Below the pieces are notes generated by a model, which saw only the letters and a list, made by a program, of their open reading frames with translations, was not told the origin of the DNA and ran no database searches. A program made the translations under genes and the position numbers. This document shows, piece after piece, positions 31,886 to 44,602 of a DNA stretch of 64,000 nucleotides; the stretch's first letter is position 1; each line of letters starts with the position of its first letter. Origin of the DNA: Buddleja alternifolia (taxonomy: Eukaryota; Streptophyta; Magnoliopsida; Lamiales; Scrophulariaceae); the NCBI GenBank assembly GCA_019426215.1, contig CM033403.1:1183001-1247000 (forward strand), written 5' to 3'.

Positions 31886-34862
31886 TCACGTATTAATTAA
31901 TTAGACTACTAATTAATTAATTAGTCTTTCCCAATTTAATATTCTAATATTAAATTATAAGACAATTATTAATTAAGGCCACTTAATTAACTAATTTTTT
32001 TCCCGATTAGTTAATTCCAATCATTTAATCCCTCCATTAATCCACAAAGAATTAACTTAGCCAATAGGTACTACACTAAGTTAGTGTGTGACCCCTTAGG
32101 CTCATTAACAAGCTAACAATAGGTCTTATCCCAAAGGCTAAATTAATTATCCAAATAATTAATTAGGCCTTGAATTAATTTAACCAAATTAATCCAAGGC
32201 ACCTATTGGTCATGGATCGATGTCTAGTAATGTCGCCATGGCTTCCTAGATGTTAACGATAATAGAAAACCTATTCAAGTTACGACCTTCATGTGAGTCA
32301 AATTCTTCCATCTTTTTTCCATCTAAGGTCTAGGGTTTGGCGACGGTCGAAACCCTAATAACCTCAGAAACTGTGACTATGTTGAAAACACTAATGATTC
32401 GGTTTCAAACAGGGATCACCAATCCCTCTTATAAGACATCGCTCCGGCCAGAGGCTTTTATCGATCATTCAGAGCTTACTCAACAGCATAGAAAATACCA
32501 GGCTATTAGCCCTGGATGGATTCCATATCTAATGCCATCTGTTCCGCTATACTACCAGACTATACAGAACATACGCCGCCGAATGACTCTCCTGAGTGCA
32601 CGTGTATATCAAAGTATAGTGGGTAGTACCCTTTCCAGTGATATCTTAGGTTAAAGGTGTTAGGATTATGCCCTCAGATGCCATAGATGATAGAATGTAT
32701 AGGGCATATATCTTGTATTGAATTTAAACTCTTCTTAAATAAAATGCATTATTAAGTTTTCACTTAATTCTTATCTGCATCTATAAGTTCTGTAAAATGT
32801 TTTGTCCATGTTTTCAGTGTGATCCCTCTACTTCCTATGGGATAGGAAGATTGTCACTAGAGAGATCGATCTTGATTACTAAAATAAGTTCGCAAGTAAT
32901 ATGAAGTCTTTAATGGACAAATAAAGACTTCGAATACTTGTACAATCTTAGCTCCGACATGGGAGTGCCTGTCTGGTATCATGGGATGATAGGAGATTAA
33001 GATTGTAGACACGTCAGTGGAACTGATATGTTCGAACACGACTCGCATCGGTTCTGTCACATGGGTTTTCACTCTGTGACTGTCAATGACGGAACTGATT
33101 ATGCGTAATAGGTAGATATGAACTTTTGACCTGAAGTATCAGGCTGAAGATACACTTGTGACGTCAAGTCTTTCATTAGAGTAGTTAGACCCAATTCACC
33201 CTTTGGTGGGGTCAACCTCGAAATGCGGACTTGATGGGCAAGTGGTAATCTTTGCAGATATCTAATATGGGATTTGTTCTCTCATAAGTGAATGATTATG
33301 TACTCTATGTAATTATAGATAAATAGAGATCAAAATCTTTGGCCAAAGCAAACGAGACGATTGTGCTTGGCACTAAATCGATCTCAATGATCTCATATTT
33401 ATTATGATTTATACATATGGTCAAGTCCAGTGAGTTTGACATAACCATGACTCTCACTTGACCGGGGAACGTGAACAAAGGGTTTATACATATACGGTAT
33501 TTATGATTGGAAGGTTTCACAATGATCCTATCATTCATTTTTGTTTGGGTTATGAAGTGGGCCACGTGACTGGCTAGGTGTTACCCACTTCCTTTGGTTT
33601 CCTCTCATTGCCAAACGAAACGAACCTAAAGAGTCGCGCTAAAGGATTGACAAAGAAAAATGAAGAAAAAAGAATTTCTATTATTTCTTCTGGGAGTTTT
33701 AATTTATTGGATAAATTAAATAATTAATTATTCATTAGATGAAATAATTAATTATAATGATAAGATTAATTATTAATTAATTTCCTTGTGAAATATATTA
33801 ATTTAATTTATCTAATTAATTTGGTTATTTCTTTAATTAATTAATTTATTAGATATAATAAATTATTAACTGAATTAAGAAATTAATTAAACAAAACAAA
33901 TCCCGGGACTAAATAAGGAGTCCAATTGGACGCCTACTAGGCCTCAATGTGGCGACTTTGAGAGGCCACATATTAGGGATTTTTTTGTTTTGACTTGTTC
34001 AATAAGTCATGAGGTATATAAAGACTCTTTGACTTAGAACAAAAAAGAAGAATACACAACTCTCATAACTCTCAAAAAGAAAGAAAAATATTTCTCCCGT
34101 CCTCTATACCTAGCCGTCGACCATAGAGAAAGAAGAAAGGGGATTTTCTTTTGTTGATCCATGCGTGACGATTTAGAGATGACATATTTTCGTTGTTCGG
34201 ATCAAGTTCAAGTTTGAAGAATCAAATCAAAGGATTGAAGATTTGGAAGCTTCAATATTTCGAGTTTGGAGAAGAAGAAGTTTTTCTCCATCATCATATT
34301 GATATTAACCAGTAAGTTTTATTCGTTATACGCTTTTAGATTCAATTATGCGAATTAGAGTACCATTTGAGTTTTCGTTTTAATTTTTGAAATCCCTTCC
34401 GCTGCGTTTATGCTTTTTCGAACGAAACCCAACAAAAGGATGAACCTCACACTACGAAATCAAAGGACCTCTATTTCGACCAGAACTAACGAGATGTCCT
34501 TGCGGGGCTGTTCAATTCCATACTTACCTAAGTATGAATCTCCGCATATGCATTGACCTGGCGGGTCATCGTCTAAGGAACAAGACACTCTCCCTTTTGA
34601 GAATGAGATATAGAGACAAGTCTTTTTGAGACTGTGATATCCTAAATCTCACAATCTCTATGACTTGGAATGAGGATTTGGGATTACATCCCTCGAGAGT
34701 GTTCCATAGTCATACACTACTCCCCTAACTTAATGTAATCCATGTGATCTTTATCTAGATTGATTAAATCCTTATATGCGATAAAGAATACTTTCCAAAC
34801 AGGTTTGATAGATGTGAAAGACAAGACTTCCGTAGTTTTATGTTCCGTTGATTAAGCCAACA
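31886..34862 (-). repeat. Copia-type LTR or LTR fragment, split by another solo LTR
   Basis: Minus-strand sequence starting TGTTGGCTTAATCAACGG (34862) and continuing through GTTAGTTCTGGTCGAAATAG has the look of a plant copia LTR. It continues left of the 32658-34434 insertion: AAAGG ends the left part at 32657 and starts the right part at 34435. The left boundary, around 31880, is not sharp, and no duplication pair was found. The total without the insert is about 1.2 kb. No coding sequence is seen; the ORF at 32337-32654 has no recognisable domain. Confidence 0.5.
32658..34434 (+). mobile_element. Solo LTR of the 10464-19984 copia family
   Basis: The 1777-bp sequence starts TGTTAGGATTATGCCCTCAG and ends CGAAACCCAACA. 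It aligns over its whole length with the two LTRs of the element at 10464-19984. A perfect 5-bp duplication AAAGG flanks it (32653-32657; 34435-34439). No internal region is present, so it arose by LTR-LTR recombination. Confidence 0.92.
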
Positions 34863-34922
34863 GATGGCTCGTCGGGCATACAACACTATCACTCACATTC
34901 AAAACTGGACCCAACTATTGGG

Positions 34923-36650
34923 TGTTATGCCCTCTATGCCATTGTGAAATTAGATTTAAGAGGGCATTTTATTTATATTGTATGAACATTATTATTGGTT
35001 AATAAAAGGCATTGAGTTTGTTCTTATAAATCTAATTGTGGAATTAAATGTATTGAACAAATAGGTCCTTAAGATCGAGGTGTACTCACCACTGCTTATT
35101 TGATAAGTAGGAGCACTGGTGGATTTAAGTGCTTGATCTAATAAAGGCGGTTCGCAAGTCAAAGAATTTAAATTGGGCGTTTAGATTCGACTCGTATGAC
35201 ACTTGCTTTGACAAGGAAAGTGATAAGTCTCACACTGATTGGATAGTGGGAACAGGTGTCATGAATATGGTTAATGGAGTTAACATATTCGAACACGACT
35301 CGTTGTAATCCTATCACATGGGTTTTTACTCAATGAAAGTCAATGATGAGGATTACCGTTATGATAGTATAAGTGAACTTTAGACTTGAGGAGTGATTTA
35401 CATTGTGCTCGTACCATTGAATAAGTTATTAGAGTAGTTAGGCCCAATCACCCGTTGGTGGGGTCGACCTCAAAGTACGATTCAATTGATGCGTTTGACA
35501 ATGGAAAATGGACTGCCAATAGGGGATTCACATTCTCAAAAGTAAACGAGAAGCAACATGTACGTGATAGGTGTTGTGAAATTAAAGTCTTTGGCCAAAG
35601 CATTAATGACTGACTTATATTGGATATGAAGGGCAGTTTGGTATTAAGTTTTATGAGTTTGACGTTCCATGACTCTTACTTGATCGGGTTGCATCGGTGA
35701 AGAGTTTATACTCATATGGTATTTATAAAATAAAGGTTCATGATGAAATATTCATCTCGTACTTGATTGGGTTTCGGTATAGCTTCACGGGATGGCTTGG
35801 TGATAACTATATCGTTGGAATCCTCCCAATGCCAATCAAGACGAGCCTAGAGGGTCACACTATGTAAAGATGATATAATAAAGGAGTTTTACTTTTTGAA
35901 GGGTATTTTGGTAATTTCACTTGGAGTAGAAATTATCAAAAGGGATAAGCATTGATTATAATAAATATATTTAATTATTGTAATTAAATTATTTTATTCA
36001 ATCAATATTAATAGTATGGTATTATTAATTTAGAATTAATAAAGTTCTATTAATAAAAAGAGAATAGTATTTAATTAATTACCAATTGGATTGGACTGGG
36101 AATATTAATTAAATACTTAACACTGGGCTTGGAGTAAGAAAAAGCCCAGTACAACTGTCCCTAGGGCTCAGATCGGCCGCCCCCCAAGTCTCCTTAGTCA
36201 AGGAGTAGCCTTTTATTTAAATATTAGGTGTTTAACTAAAATCATAACTCAAGTCAATTTTTCATCTTAGAGAGTGAAAAAGAGTAAAACACAAATCGTG
36301 TTTAACTAAAATCATAACTCAAGTCAATTTTTCATCTTAGAGAGTGAAAAAGAGTAAAACACAAATCCTTCTCCTTCCACATAAACCCTAAGGCGCCCAA
36401 CCCAGTCTGAGGTAGAGGAAGTCGAGCTTCAATTGAAGGTCATCTTTCACGTGATTATCTAGAGGAAGGAACGATCCGTTGCTTCTCATCAAAAGGCTAG
36501 GCTTATGTTTTTCATTGAAAAAGGTAATTACATTACCACCTATTCTTGATATCTTTTGTGATTTCGAAATTATCAAAAACTTGAATTGAATACGGGCTAT
36601 GTGAATCGATTAAATTTTTTAATCCGATGGTTCGATTCACAAAACCAACA
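34923..36650 (+). repeat. Solo copia-type LTR, second family
   Basis: It starts TGTTATGCCCTCTATGCC and ends AAAACCAACA (TG...CA). Its organisation resembles the 32658-34434 LTR: shared CGAACACGACTCG, CACATGGGTTTT, a CACCCGTTGGTGGGGTCGACC block and a TTAATTAATT tract. It is clearly a different family, however. Length is about 1.73 kb. The flanks (TTGGG; CCATC) do not match, so it may be a solo LTR with a decayed site or part of a rearranged element. No PBS follows. Confidence 0.65.
36228..36367. repeat. Perfect 70-bp tandem duplication
   Basis: Bases 36228-36297 and 36298-36367 are identical, both starting GTGTTTAACTAAAATCATAA and ending AACACAAATC. The duplication lies in the 3' part of the LTR at 34923-36650. 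The absence of differences implies it is recent compared with the LTR, or an assembly duplication. Confidence 0.9.
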
Positions 36651-37503
36651 CCATCATGGTTGCTAAAATTGCGTTCCGGCACCAAAAGCAACCCTACTCG
36701 CCTTTTCTCATGGAGTCATTTATGTCTTCTTCATAACCTTAAATCATGCAAAAAAAGTTAGGAGCCTTTTAAAAGCATGTCTTGCTCTGCACCACGACCG
36801 GATTCTGCCACTTCACCACTGGATTTCGTCACACCACCACCATATTTAAGCATTCCGGTATTGGAGCTCATTTAGGCACTATCGAAATCCAGTGAAACTT
36901 ACCCCCAGACTCTACCAAGCCAAAAATAAAGGGCTCCTAATGGCTACCTCAATCTCATTCGATAATTGGGGATATCTTTTTATTTTATCCAATTTTTGGC
37001 TTTGCTCAATTTTAAAAAGGATCTTCTTAATGTCGTCGTATTTTCTTACAATAACTATGATAAATCGATTCTCTGGTGGTTCCTTCGAGTAAAAGATTCG
37101 AGTCTTTTTTCTTTTGTGTTGTTTTTTATTATTTTGTTATTTTTGTTATTTGTTTCTTGTTTGTTCGTTATGTGCTCCTTGTCAGGTTCAGGTGGCACCG
37201 ATGTACTTTCATCATTGAAGTTGGTCAATAAAGAAGATTTGCATTATGGGATTGAAGTTCAACTTTTGTCCACATTTCTGCATTTGTTGGAGGTTAAATT
37301 GGAGAGAGTTTGTCCATCGCTCGTTCCGAAGGTCTCAACTTTTTCTGGAAATTAGCTCGGCCATCCCATGTGTCTTGAATTTGTTTAGGTTGTTGTTTAT
37401 CTTTTCTTTTTCATTTCGGTGTATTCCTCATTCAAGTGGGTCTTGGATAGAATTAATACAACGGTTTAATGCGTCTAACTTAACATTAGAGTAACATAGG
37501 AGC
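36651..37503. other. No recognisable gene; single-copy-looking sequence
   Basis: A plus-strand ORF at 36966-37355 (129 codons) has a hydrophobic middle segment (FSFVLFFIILLFLLFVSCLF) and a later segment SLKLVNKEDLHYGIEVQL. I do not recognise a family and there is no supporting splice or promoter context. It may be part of a decayed gene or chance AT-rich coding. Confidence 0.4.
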
Positions 37504-37512
37504 TCATATTAT

Positions 37513-38783
37513 GGAAAAATTACATGCAGACCCCGGAGATATGATCAAAATACAAACCCTGAACGTATGCACACAACTTACAGATGGTCCCTCCGGCGAC
37601 TTTTCAGTTCGGAAAATGATTATGTCAGAGTTTTTCTATTTTGCCCTTGGGTAATATTTATCGAATAGCTACTGACCAACTGCCCTTGGGTCTAATTGTA
37701 ATGTTTTTTAAATTTTTGATTAAATATTTTTTAACTTTTGAAAATTTGTATTCATATTTGTGTAAATTTAAATGAGAAACATTTTTTTTAAATTGAAATA
37801 ATTAAGATAAATAATAACATTAATAAGAAACAATAATTTTGGAAATTGCAAAATAATAAGACAAAAAATAAAAAATACAATAAATTATATTGAATAAAAT
37901 AAATAAGACAAATTACGAATATTTATACTTTTCAAATTTTAATTAAGAAAATATAATAAAAAAATATTATATAGTTTACCTAATGTTTAATTTTTTGTAA
38001 ATTTAAATGAGAATCAATTTTTTTTAAAAATGCACCAAAAAAATAAACTACATTACAATAGATTGTACTATAAATAACATAAATAAGATATATTATAAAT
38101 AATTATACTTTTTATATTTTTTTCATAAATAATAATAGAAACAAAAAATTTGGTTGGGGGGGGGGGGGGATTCGTCTTCTCCAAGTATCCAACCTACCTC
38201 ACCTGTCAAATCTACAAATGGGCAACTCCTCATCCTCCAACCCACCGGTGAATTGATCCACTCCTCCACTCCAAATCGGTCAGCCATCTAATTCCCCTAC
38301 CGCCAAGGCCCCTAGCGCGACCCATTTCCACCGAATACGACCCTTTACATCTTAGAAATGCACTGAAAACGCCCAACCACCTCCCTACGAACGCCGCTCT
38401 TGTTGCTTTTCTTTTTGGTGTCGGGTGGCGGGGGAAGTGGCTGATCAAAGTAGGAAATCTGAGTTAGTGGTTGGGGTGGGGCGGGGTGGTCGGGTGGGGA
38501 TGAAGGATTTTTTTTTATTGATAAAATCTGGGCCTTTGGATTATTTTAAATCAATGGTTAGATGACTTTCAATCCTATGGTTTAGATTTAACTTCAAACA
38601 TTGAGATGTAGACGGGGTCACAATGGACTTTTAACAATTTTAATTTTTTATTTTGCAAATTCTGGCCATTTTACCCACTCGTGGAATTTCCTAGGTTAGA
38701 AGGGTGTAGCCATAATTTGAAAGATAAGAGAGGCGTATCTGTATTTCGACCATACCTCAGGGGGTCTACGTCTAATTTTTTCC
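37513..38783. mobile_element. Non-autonomous Mutator-like element (MULE)
   Basis: The inverted ends GGAAAAATTACATGCAGACC (37513) and the complement of TCTACGTCTAATTTTTTCC (ending 38783) match over the outer 35-40 bp with a few differences. A perfect 9-bp duplication TCATATTAT flanks the element (37504-37512; 38784-38792), diagnostic of MULEs. The 1271-bp interior is AT-rich (37690-38140). It also has a run of at least 12 G near 38155-38170 and a GC-rich block (38200-38500) that might be captured host DNA. No MURA transposase is seen. Confidence 0.85.
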
Positions 38784-38792
38784 TCATATTAT

Positions 38793-39975
38793 TAGAGTTT
38801 ATGTAAAACATAGAGGCAAAATAATTGAAGGTTGCATATGGATGCGTTGCTTGCCTTTTGAGTTATAGTATGCGCTCATGTATATTATGGGGGGTGTATG
38901 ATAAATTGATTGGGCTTCTAACCAATTAAGATAATCTACATTCTCGAATTGTCATCAAGAGGGTGATGAAATTCGAATAAAATAGTGGGAGGTTGATGGT
39001 CAAAGACTTAAATCATATCTATATATGTGGAATGAATGAATGCTTTTTCTCAATTTTTTTTTTTCATCACAAAATAGATTATTAATTCTGTTCTTTCTAC
39101 ATTACTAGTAAAATGCATGCGCGTTGTATATGTTCAGCTATTTCATACTAAATTAAATAAACAAATTGCATGTAATAGTTATTTTCAATAAACAGATACT
39201 AATTAATTTTACAAACAATCACACATGTATCAAAAAAATAAAATACAAGATTAAACCTAGCATGAACTTGGCATTAGAACAAAGTCCTTGTGTTGAAACC
39301 GAATGTCTTCTTGCTGCTATACGGTGTCAAACTATTGAACATTTTGATCCACTAATTTTTTTTTTTTTTTTTTATCTTTATGATAGTATAAAGCCGCCAA
39401 ATATTTAATATCTGTCATACTATTTTATACTATATTACAATTATTTCTTTTCTTTATTTTTCAAATCAAATGATCTTTGTAGTTTGTTCATGAGCTTGTA
39501 ACTAATAACTTAAGTTTCGAGGTCAGTAATATAATGTAATCTTTTACATTTTTACATATAAATAATTAACATTAAAACTATATATTTAGAACATTTTAAA
39601 GTAAGAATTAAAAGAAGTGTTCCGTCAATACATAAATGGAAAAGTACGCTTGAAAAAACATGATATACCTCCTTTTCCCCTTAAAGCCGATCATTTTGGG
39701 TAAAAGCTACAAATATATTTGTGTACCTAACATTTAACTACATATAACATCCTCCACATCTCTACAAATTTAATGAATAATAATGAATTCACCCCGCTTT
39801 CCTGCAATTTTATGAAAAATAAAAGAGATGATCCCAAATATTGCACTTTTCAACCTAAAAAAAATCTGAATAGTCTAATATTAATAACAGGTATTAGAGC
39901 TCATTAAAAATTTAATTAACATCCCACTAAACCACTTCCTCATCCAATCCACTCTAATCGGTTCATGTGGATCCC
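38793..39975. other. Intergenic, AT-rich, no gene seen
   Basis: Nothing is recognised apart from poly-T runs (39054-39063; 39357-39373) and the word TACTAGTAAAATGCATGCGC (39102-39122). That phrase recurs in plant genomes near Helitron-like sequence, but no matching terminus was found. The ORF at 39166-39408 has no recognisable domain. Confidence 0.5.
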
Positions 39976-40063
39976 ACTGCAATTTATCTTCTTTTTTTTT
40001 TGGTAGGACCAACGATGAAAAAAAAGGAGAAGAGAAAGTAAAAAAATACAGCCCGAAAGAAAA

Positions 40064-43000
40064 TTAAAACCCATGGTTAGAAAGATAAACTTCTAACTCT
40101 TCCTGCATGACATCCTGAAGACCCGGCGGAGATGAAACCCATCTAACAAGAGTATCCTTTTGGTAATGACCCATTTTAGTCAAGAAGTTTGCGCTTTTAT
40201 TACCACCCCTCAGAGAGTGTTGAAATTTTGTATCCCACGGACCACGAATAAGGCGGCGGTAGTCTTCTATAATTGATCCATACGGGTGAGACTCGATGTC
40301 ACCATGGTCGATCCAATTCCATACGATTTCAGAGTCAATTTCGATCACAAGCTTGCAGCAACGCCTTTCCCAAGCCATACGGAGCCCTTCGCGTAAACCA
40401 AGAAGCTCAGCAACGTTGATAAAGACATCCCCCAGATTCATAGAAAACCCTTGTACCCAACTACCATCTTCATCCCTGAGCAATCCCCCTGCCGACGCCG
40501 AGTGTTGAGCCAAAAATAAACTGCCATCTGTATTAAGTTTGAGCCACGATGGGGGTGGGGGGACCCAGAACACTTAAGAAACACGGGGTTTGGGACTCGT
40601 GCTGTGCCCAAAAGCCTTAACAAGGCCCGAAGCCAACATTTTGATGGAGGGAACAATATCCTTTGTGTATTCCGGCTTATTTCAAAAAATAAAATTATTA
40701 TGTGAAAGCCAAATAGACCAAAGAGAGGCTACAAAGATAAGTTGCCAGTCACAAGAGGGGAGGATTGTATTTGGAATTGAGGCATGAAACATGTCAAATA
40801 ACCAATTTCCAGAGTGGAGAGAAGTGAATAGAAAATAGTAAGATAGAGTAACCAGTGATTCCCAAACACACTTAGCCTTGGGACAAGAAATGAGGGCGTG
40901 GAATATATCTTCCCTAGTGTTAACCATGCATCTAGAACACGAATCAGAGGGTGCAATTTTCCTATCAAACCTAAGGGAATTGGTAATTAACCTGTTATGC
41001 ATGCAAAGCCATAAAAAGTACTTAAACTTATTGGGACCTTTAAACTTCCAAATCCAATTCCACTGTTTTGTGCCAAGAGGAGATAAAGGGGCGGAAAAGA
41101 GGAATCAGGAAATTGAGAATGCGGGTGATAAGATCATTCGGAAGAGCCGTTTTAATGATGGAAAGATCCCATGAACCATTATTAGAGATCACATCCGAAA
41201 GAACAATAGCGAGATCTTCGCTCTCAATTTTCATGGCGATGGCATTGCAAAGAGGTGTGGTGTCGAGCCATTTATCAAACCAAAAGGAAATACGAGTACC
41301 ATCCCCAATCCGCCAAGCAATTTTATGCTCCGCAGATTTGAGACTTCTCACAATACCCTTCCAAAGGCTTGAAGAGTTGGACTTGGTGGAATGTTCCAGA
41401 ATAGAGGGATTCGTACGGATGTATTTTTTTTGAAAGATTTTCGACCAAATCGTATCATTCCCTTTGAGAATACGCCAATCCGTTTTAGCACGCATAGAAA
41501 TATTGGCCCTACGAGACTCCCTAAGACCTAAACCTCCATGCGCTTTATCAAGAATAATCTTTTCCCACCCGACGAGATGAATTTTTTTTTCATTATCCAT
41601 GGAACCCCAAAGAAAGGCGCGATTAAGTTTATCAGGGTGATTACACACTTTCGAAGGGAACCAACACGTGTGCATGGAGTAGGTAGGAAGGGCGGAGGTA
41701 ACTGATTGAATGAGCGTGGACCTAGCTGCTAAATTGAGATTTTGGCTTTCCAACTCGAGAGGCGATTTTGGACTTTATCAATAAGGTCGCAAAAGTGGAC
41801 ACTCGAGTTTCTAGAATGCAGAACATTGACACCAAGATATTTCCCAAGATGAGTAGTTGAACCTATATCAAGGATGTTCCTTATCTCCAATTGAATATCC
41901 ACTCGGGTTTTCGGGGCAAAATAGACCTTGGATTTTTCGAGACTAATTTTAAGCCCCGAAGCAGCGCAAAAATAGTCTAGAATGGACTTGATGTTGTTCG
42001 CACTCTTAGCATTCGCCTTAGCCGTGAGAATGATATCATCGGAAAAGAACATGTGGGAGACTTTGGGGCCATTTCTACCAATTGTCAGGGGATCCCAACA
42101 CTTACTTTAAATCCCTTCATCAATCATGTAGGAGAGGCGTTCCATGCAAAAAACAAAGAGGTAGGGGGAAATAGGGTCTCCTTGTCGGAGACCACAACTC
42201 GGGTATATGGGGTTAAGGGTTTCGCCGTTCCAAAGAATACGGAGTTCGGTAGCCTCAACACAACTCATGATAAGATTGATAACACGATCGGGAAAAAGGA
42301 AAAACTTAAGGGTTTGCTTAAGGAATTTCCAACTAATCTTATCGTAAGCTTTCTTGAGATCAAGCTTAATGATCATACTCCCTTGTTTGCTTTGGGATTT
42401 AGAGAGGGAGTGGGCGATCTCTTGAATAACAAGGATGTTATCATAAGTGCTCCGACCCGGGATGAAACTAGATTGAGTAGGGCTAACGAGGTTGTTCATG
42501 AAGGGTTTGAGCCAAAGAACCACCGTCTTGGTTATGAGTTTGAAGAGGACATTACAAAGAGATATAGGACAGAAGTGGTTATCTCTTCCCGGTGGTCCTT
42601 CTTGGGCACAAGAGAGATAAAAGATTGGCCAAGGGACGTTGGAATAGTCCCTTTAATGAAAGACTCATTAATAGTCTCCGTGACGAGTTGGCCAACACTA
42701 CCCCAAAAAGATTGATAGAAAAAGGCTTGACATGGGTCAGGACCCGAGGCTTTGTACGGGCTTATACTCATAACAACCAAGTGAATTTCTTTTATGGAAA
42801 TGGCACGATTGAGAGCACTTTGAGCTTCCTTTCCAAGGGTACGCTGAAATGGGCTTACCGAGATATCATCTCGGGCTAAAACAGCCCCCTCGGTAAAAAT
42901 CTACTCAAAATGGTCCTTGACATGAGACTTGAGAAGGTCAATTTCAGCCCGCCAATTGCCATCAATTTTAAGGGCGGGGACTTTGTTACGACGACGCCTA

Positions 43001-44087
43001 CAAACCATGGAGAGATGAAAGAATTTTGTATTGCGATCACCAAATTTGAGCCAATTCACGCGGGATTTTTGGAACCAAAACATTTCCTCTTGGCAAAGAG
43101 TGGAATTGTATTCATTAATGAGCTTATTTTTAAGATTAATAAGAGTTACACTATCAATCGTAGAGAGACGTTTTGGACTCCATTAATTCTAGATAGAAAG
43201 TTTCTTTTATTAGAAAAAATGTTACTAAAAGATTTTTTATTCCATTCCCTCATAGTCTTAGGAAAAGTGTCAAGAGCTTCAAGGGCACTACCACTATTAG
43301 ACCACACCTTATCGACAATAATAGCACAATCGGGGTGGGAGGTCCAAGCAAGCTCGAAACGGAAGTGTTTGATTTTTGGGATGGAAGATAATCCAAAAAA
43401 ACAAGTCATGATATGGTGGTCCGAGTGTGTGCGAGGTAAGTGAACAACCGTATCTTCTGGATATTGAAGTCTCCATGCTTCGTTAGCAATGGCCCTATCA
43501 AGTTCTTGCACATCAATCATCCCGGCCCGTGTCCGGACCCAAGTAAATTTCAGACCAACAAATCCTAAATCAATGAGATTACATTGGTCAATGGCCTCCG
43601 AGAACCGGCTGCATCTATTCCAATTAGCGATTGAACCACCTTTCTTTTCGTTAATGCTAGAAACATCATTGAAGTCCCTCGTAAGAAGCCATGGATGAGT
43701 TATGGCTGGACTTAGGGACCTAAGATTGTTCCAAAGCTCTTCCTTGCTTCTACCATTCGGTTGGGCATAGATCCTCGAACAAAACCACCCATCTTCAAAA
43801 CGCGGTCCGATACAAGCATGAATGGCTTGAGAGTTCACACTTAGAATTTGGAAGTGGATTTTCTCCGAATCCCATAACATCCATATCCCACCCTCTCTAC
43901 CCAAAGTTGGAGCACAAAAAACTCCCGAGAAACCCAAATTGGTAGAGACTTCAATAGCCCTTTCCTCTAAAATTTTTGTTTCCAAAAGGAAGACAATATC
44001 CGGACGGTGATCCCTAACCATAGAACGAAAATGGAGCTTAAAGTCAAGCCCTCCGGCTCCACGGCAATTCCAACTAAGAACCTTCAT
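40064..44087 (-). pseudogene. LINE ORF2: endonuclease, reverse transcriptase, RNase H
   Basis: The start is MKVLSWNCRGAGG (44087), the AP-like endonuclease, with FLLETK, DFND (the usual Gly before it is Arg) and SDHHIM. After a frameshift near 43110 comes FWFQKSRVNWLKFGDRNTKF. The RT carries SSFIPGRSTYDN, KLDLKKAYDKISWKFL, GLRQGDPISPYLF and FSDDII (the FADD box, Ala replaced by Ser). Then follow SLWKGI and WRIGDGTRISFW segments (41040-41753), and a zinc-binding domain (CSRC, then HALISCPKAKCVW) at 40682-41002. RNase H lies at 40064-40573, with LNTDGS and AELLGLREGL, but NKSANFL where Asp is usual. At least four frameshifts and several stops separate these blocks. Confidence 0.9.
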
Positions 44088-44602
44088 AGGTAAGATTCGA
44101 AGGTGTGAGATATCGACCGGGGATTCAAGCCGAGTCCCTGCCATATCCCAAAGAATCTGCTTCGTCAAAACTTGTGTCAATTGACATTGTCTCGCCCTCC
44201 TTAAATAATTGACCGAAATCACCATTTGCCAAAACATTGGATTAATGGTGAGGGTCCTTACGAAATGAAACCTCATGTCAAAGTCGATTGTTGTCGACGG
44301 CGTCAATAACTCCTTCTCGAGCAGCAGGTAACCTAGACCCGATGGGGTCACATGGATAAGAGGGAGGTTCATTATGAAGGTTAGGATTTTCTGGGGGTAG
44401 AAAAGGTAGTGTAAGGGTTGAAACAAGAGTTGGTGGCTTGAGATTATTTGGAACAACTGAAGCAGGAGGGTCACAAGTGTGTGAGGATGAGCTTTGTAAT
44501 TTCAAACAAGAAGAATTAATATCATTTGTCTTATTTGGTGAATTTTCCATTTCGCATTAAATTGAGATTCTTTACCAGCATTACTTTTGGAATGTTCAAC
44601 AT

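Noticed and set aside
36966..37355. 129-codon plus ORF with a hydrophobic stretch
   Set aside because: No family match recognised and no gene context; described only as part of a gene-poor stretch.
42053..42715. 220-codon plus-strand ORF
   Set aside because: It is the antisense shadow of the LINE reverse transcriptase; no domain is seen on the plus strand.
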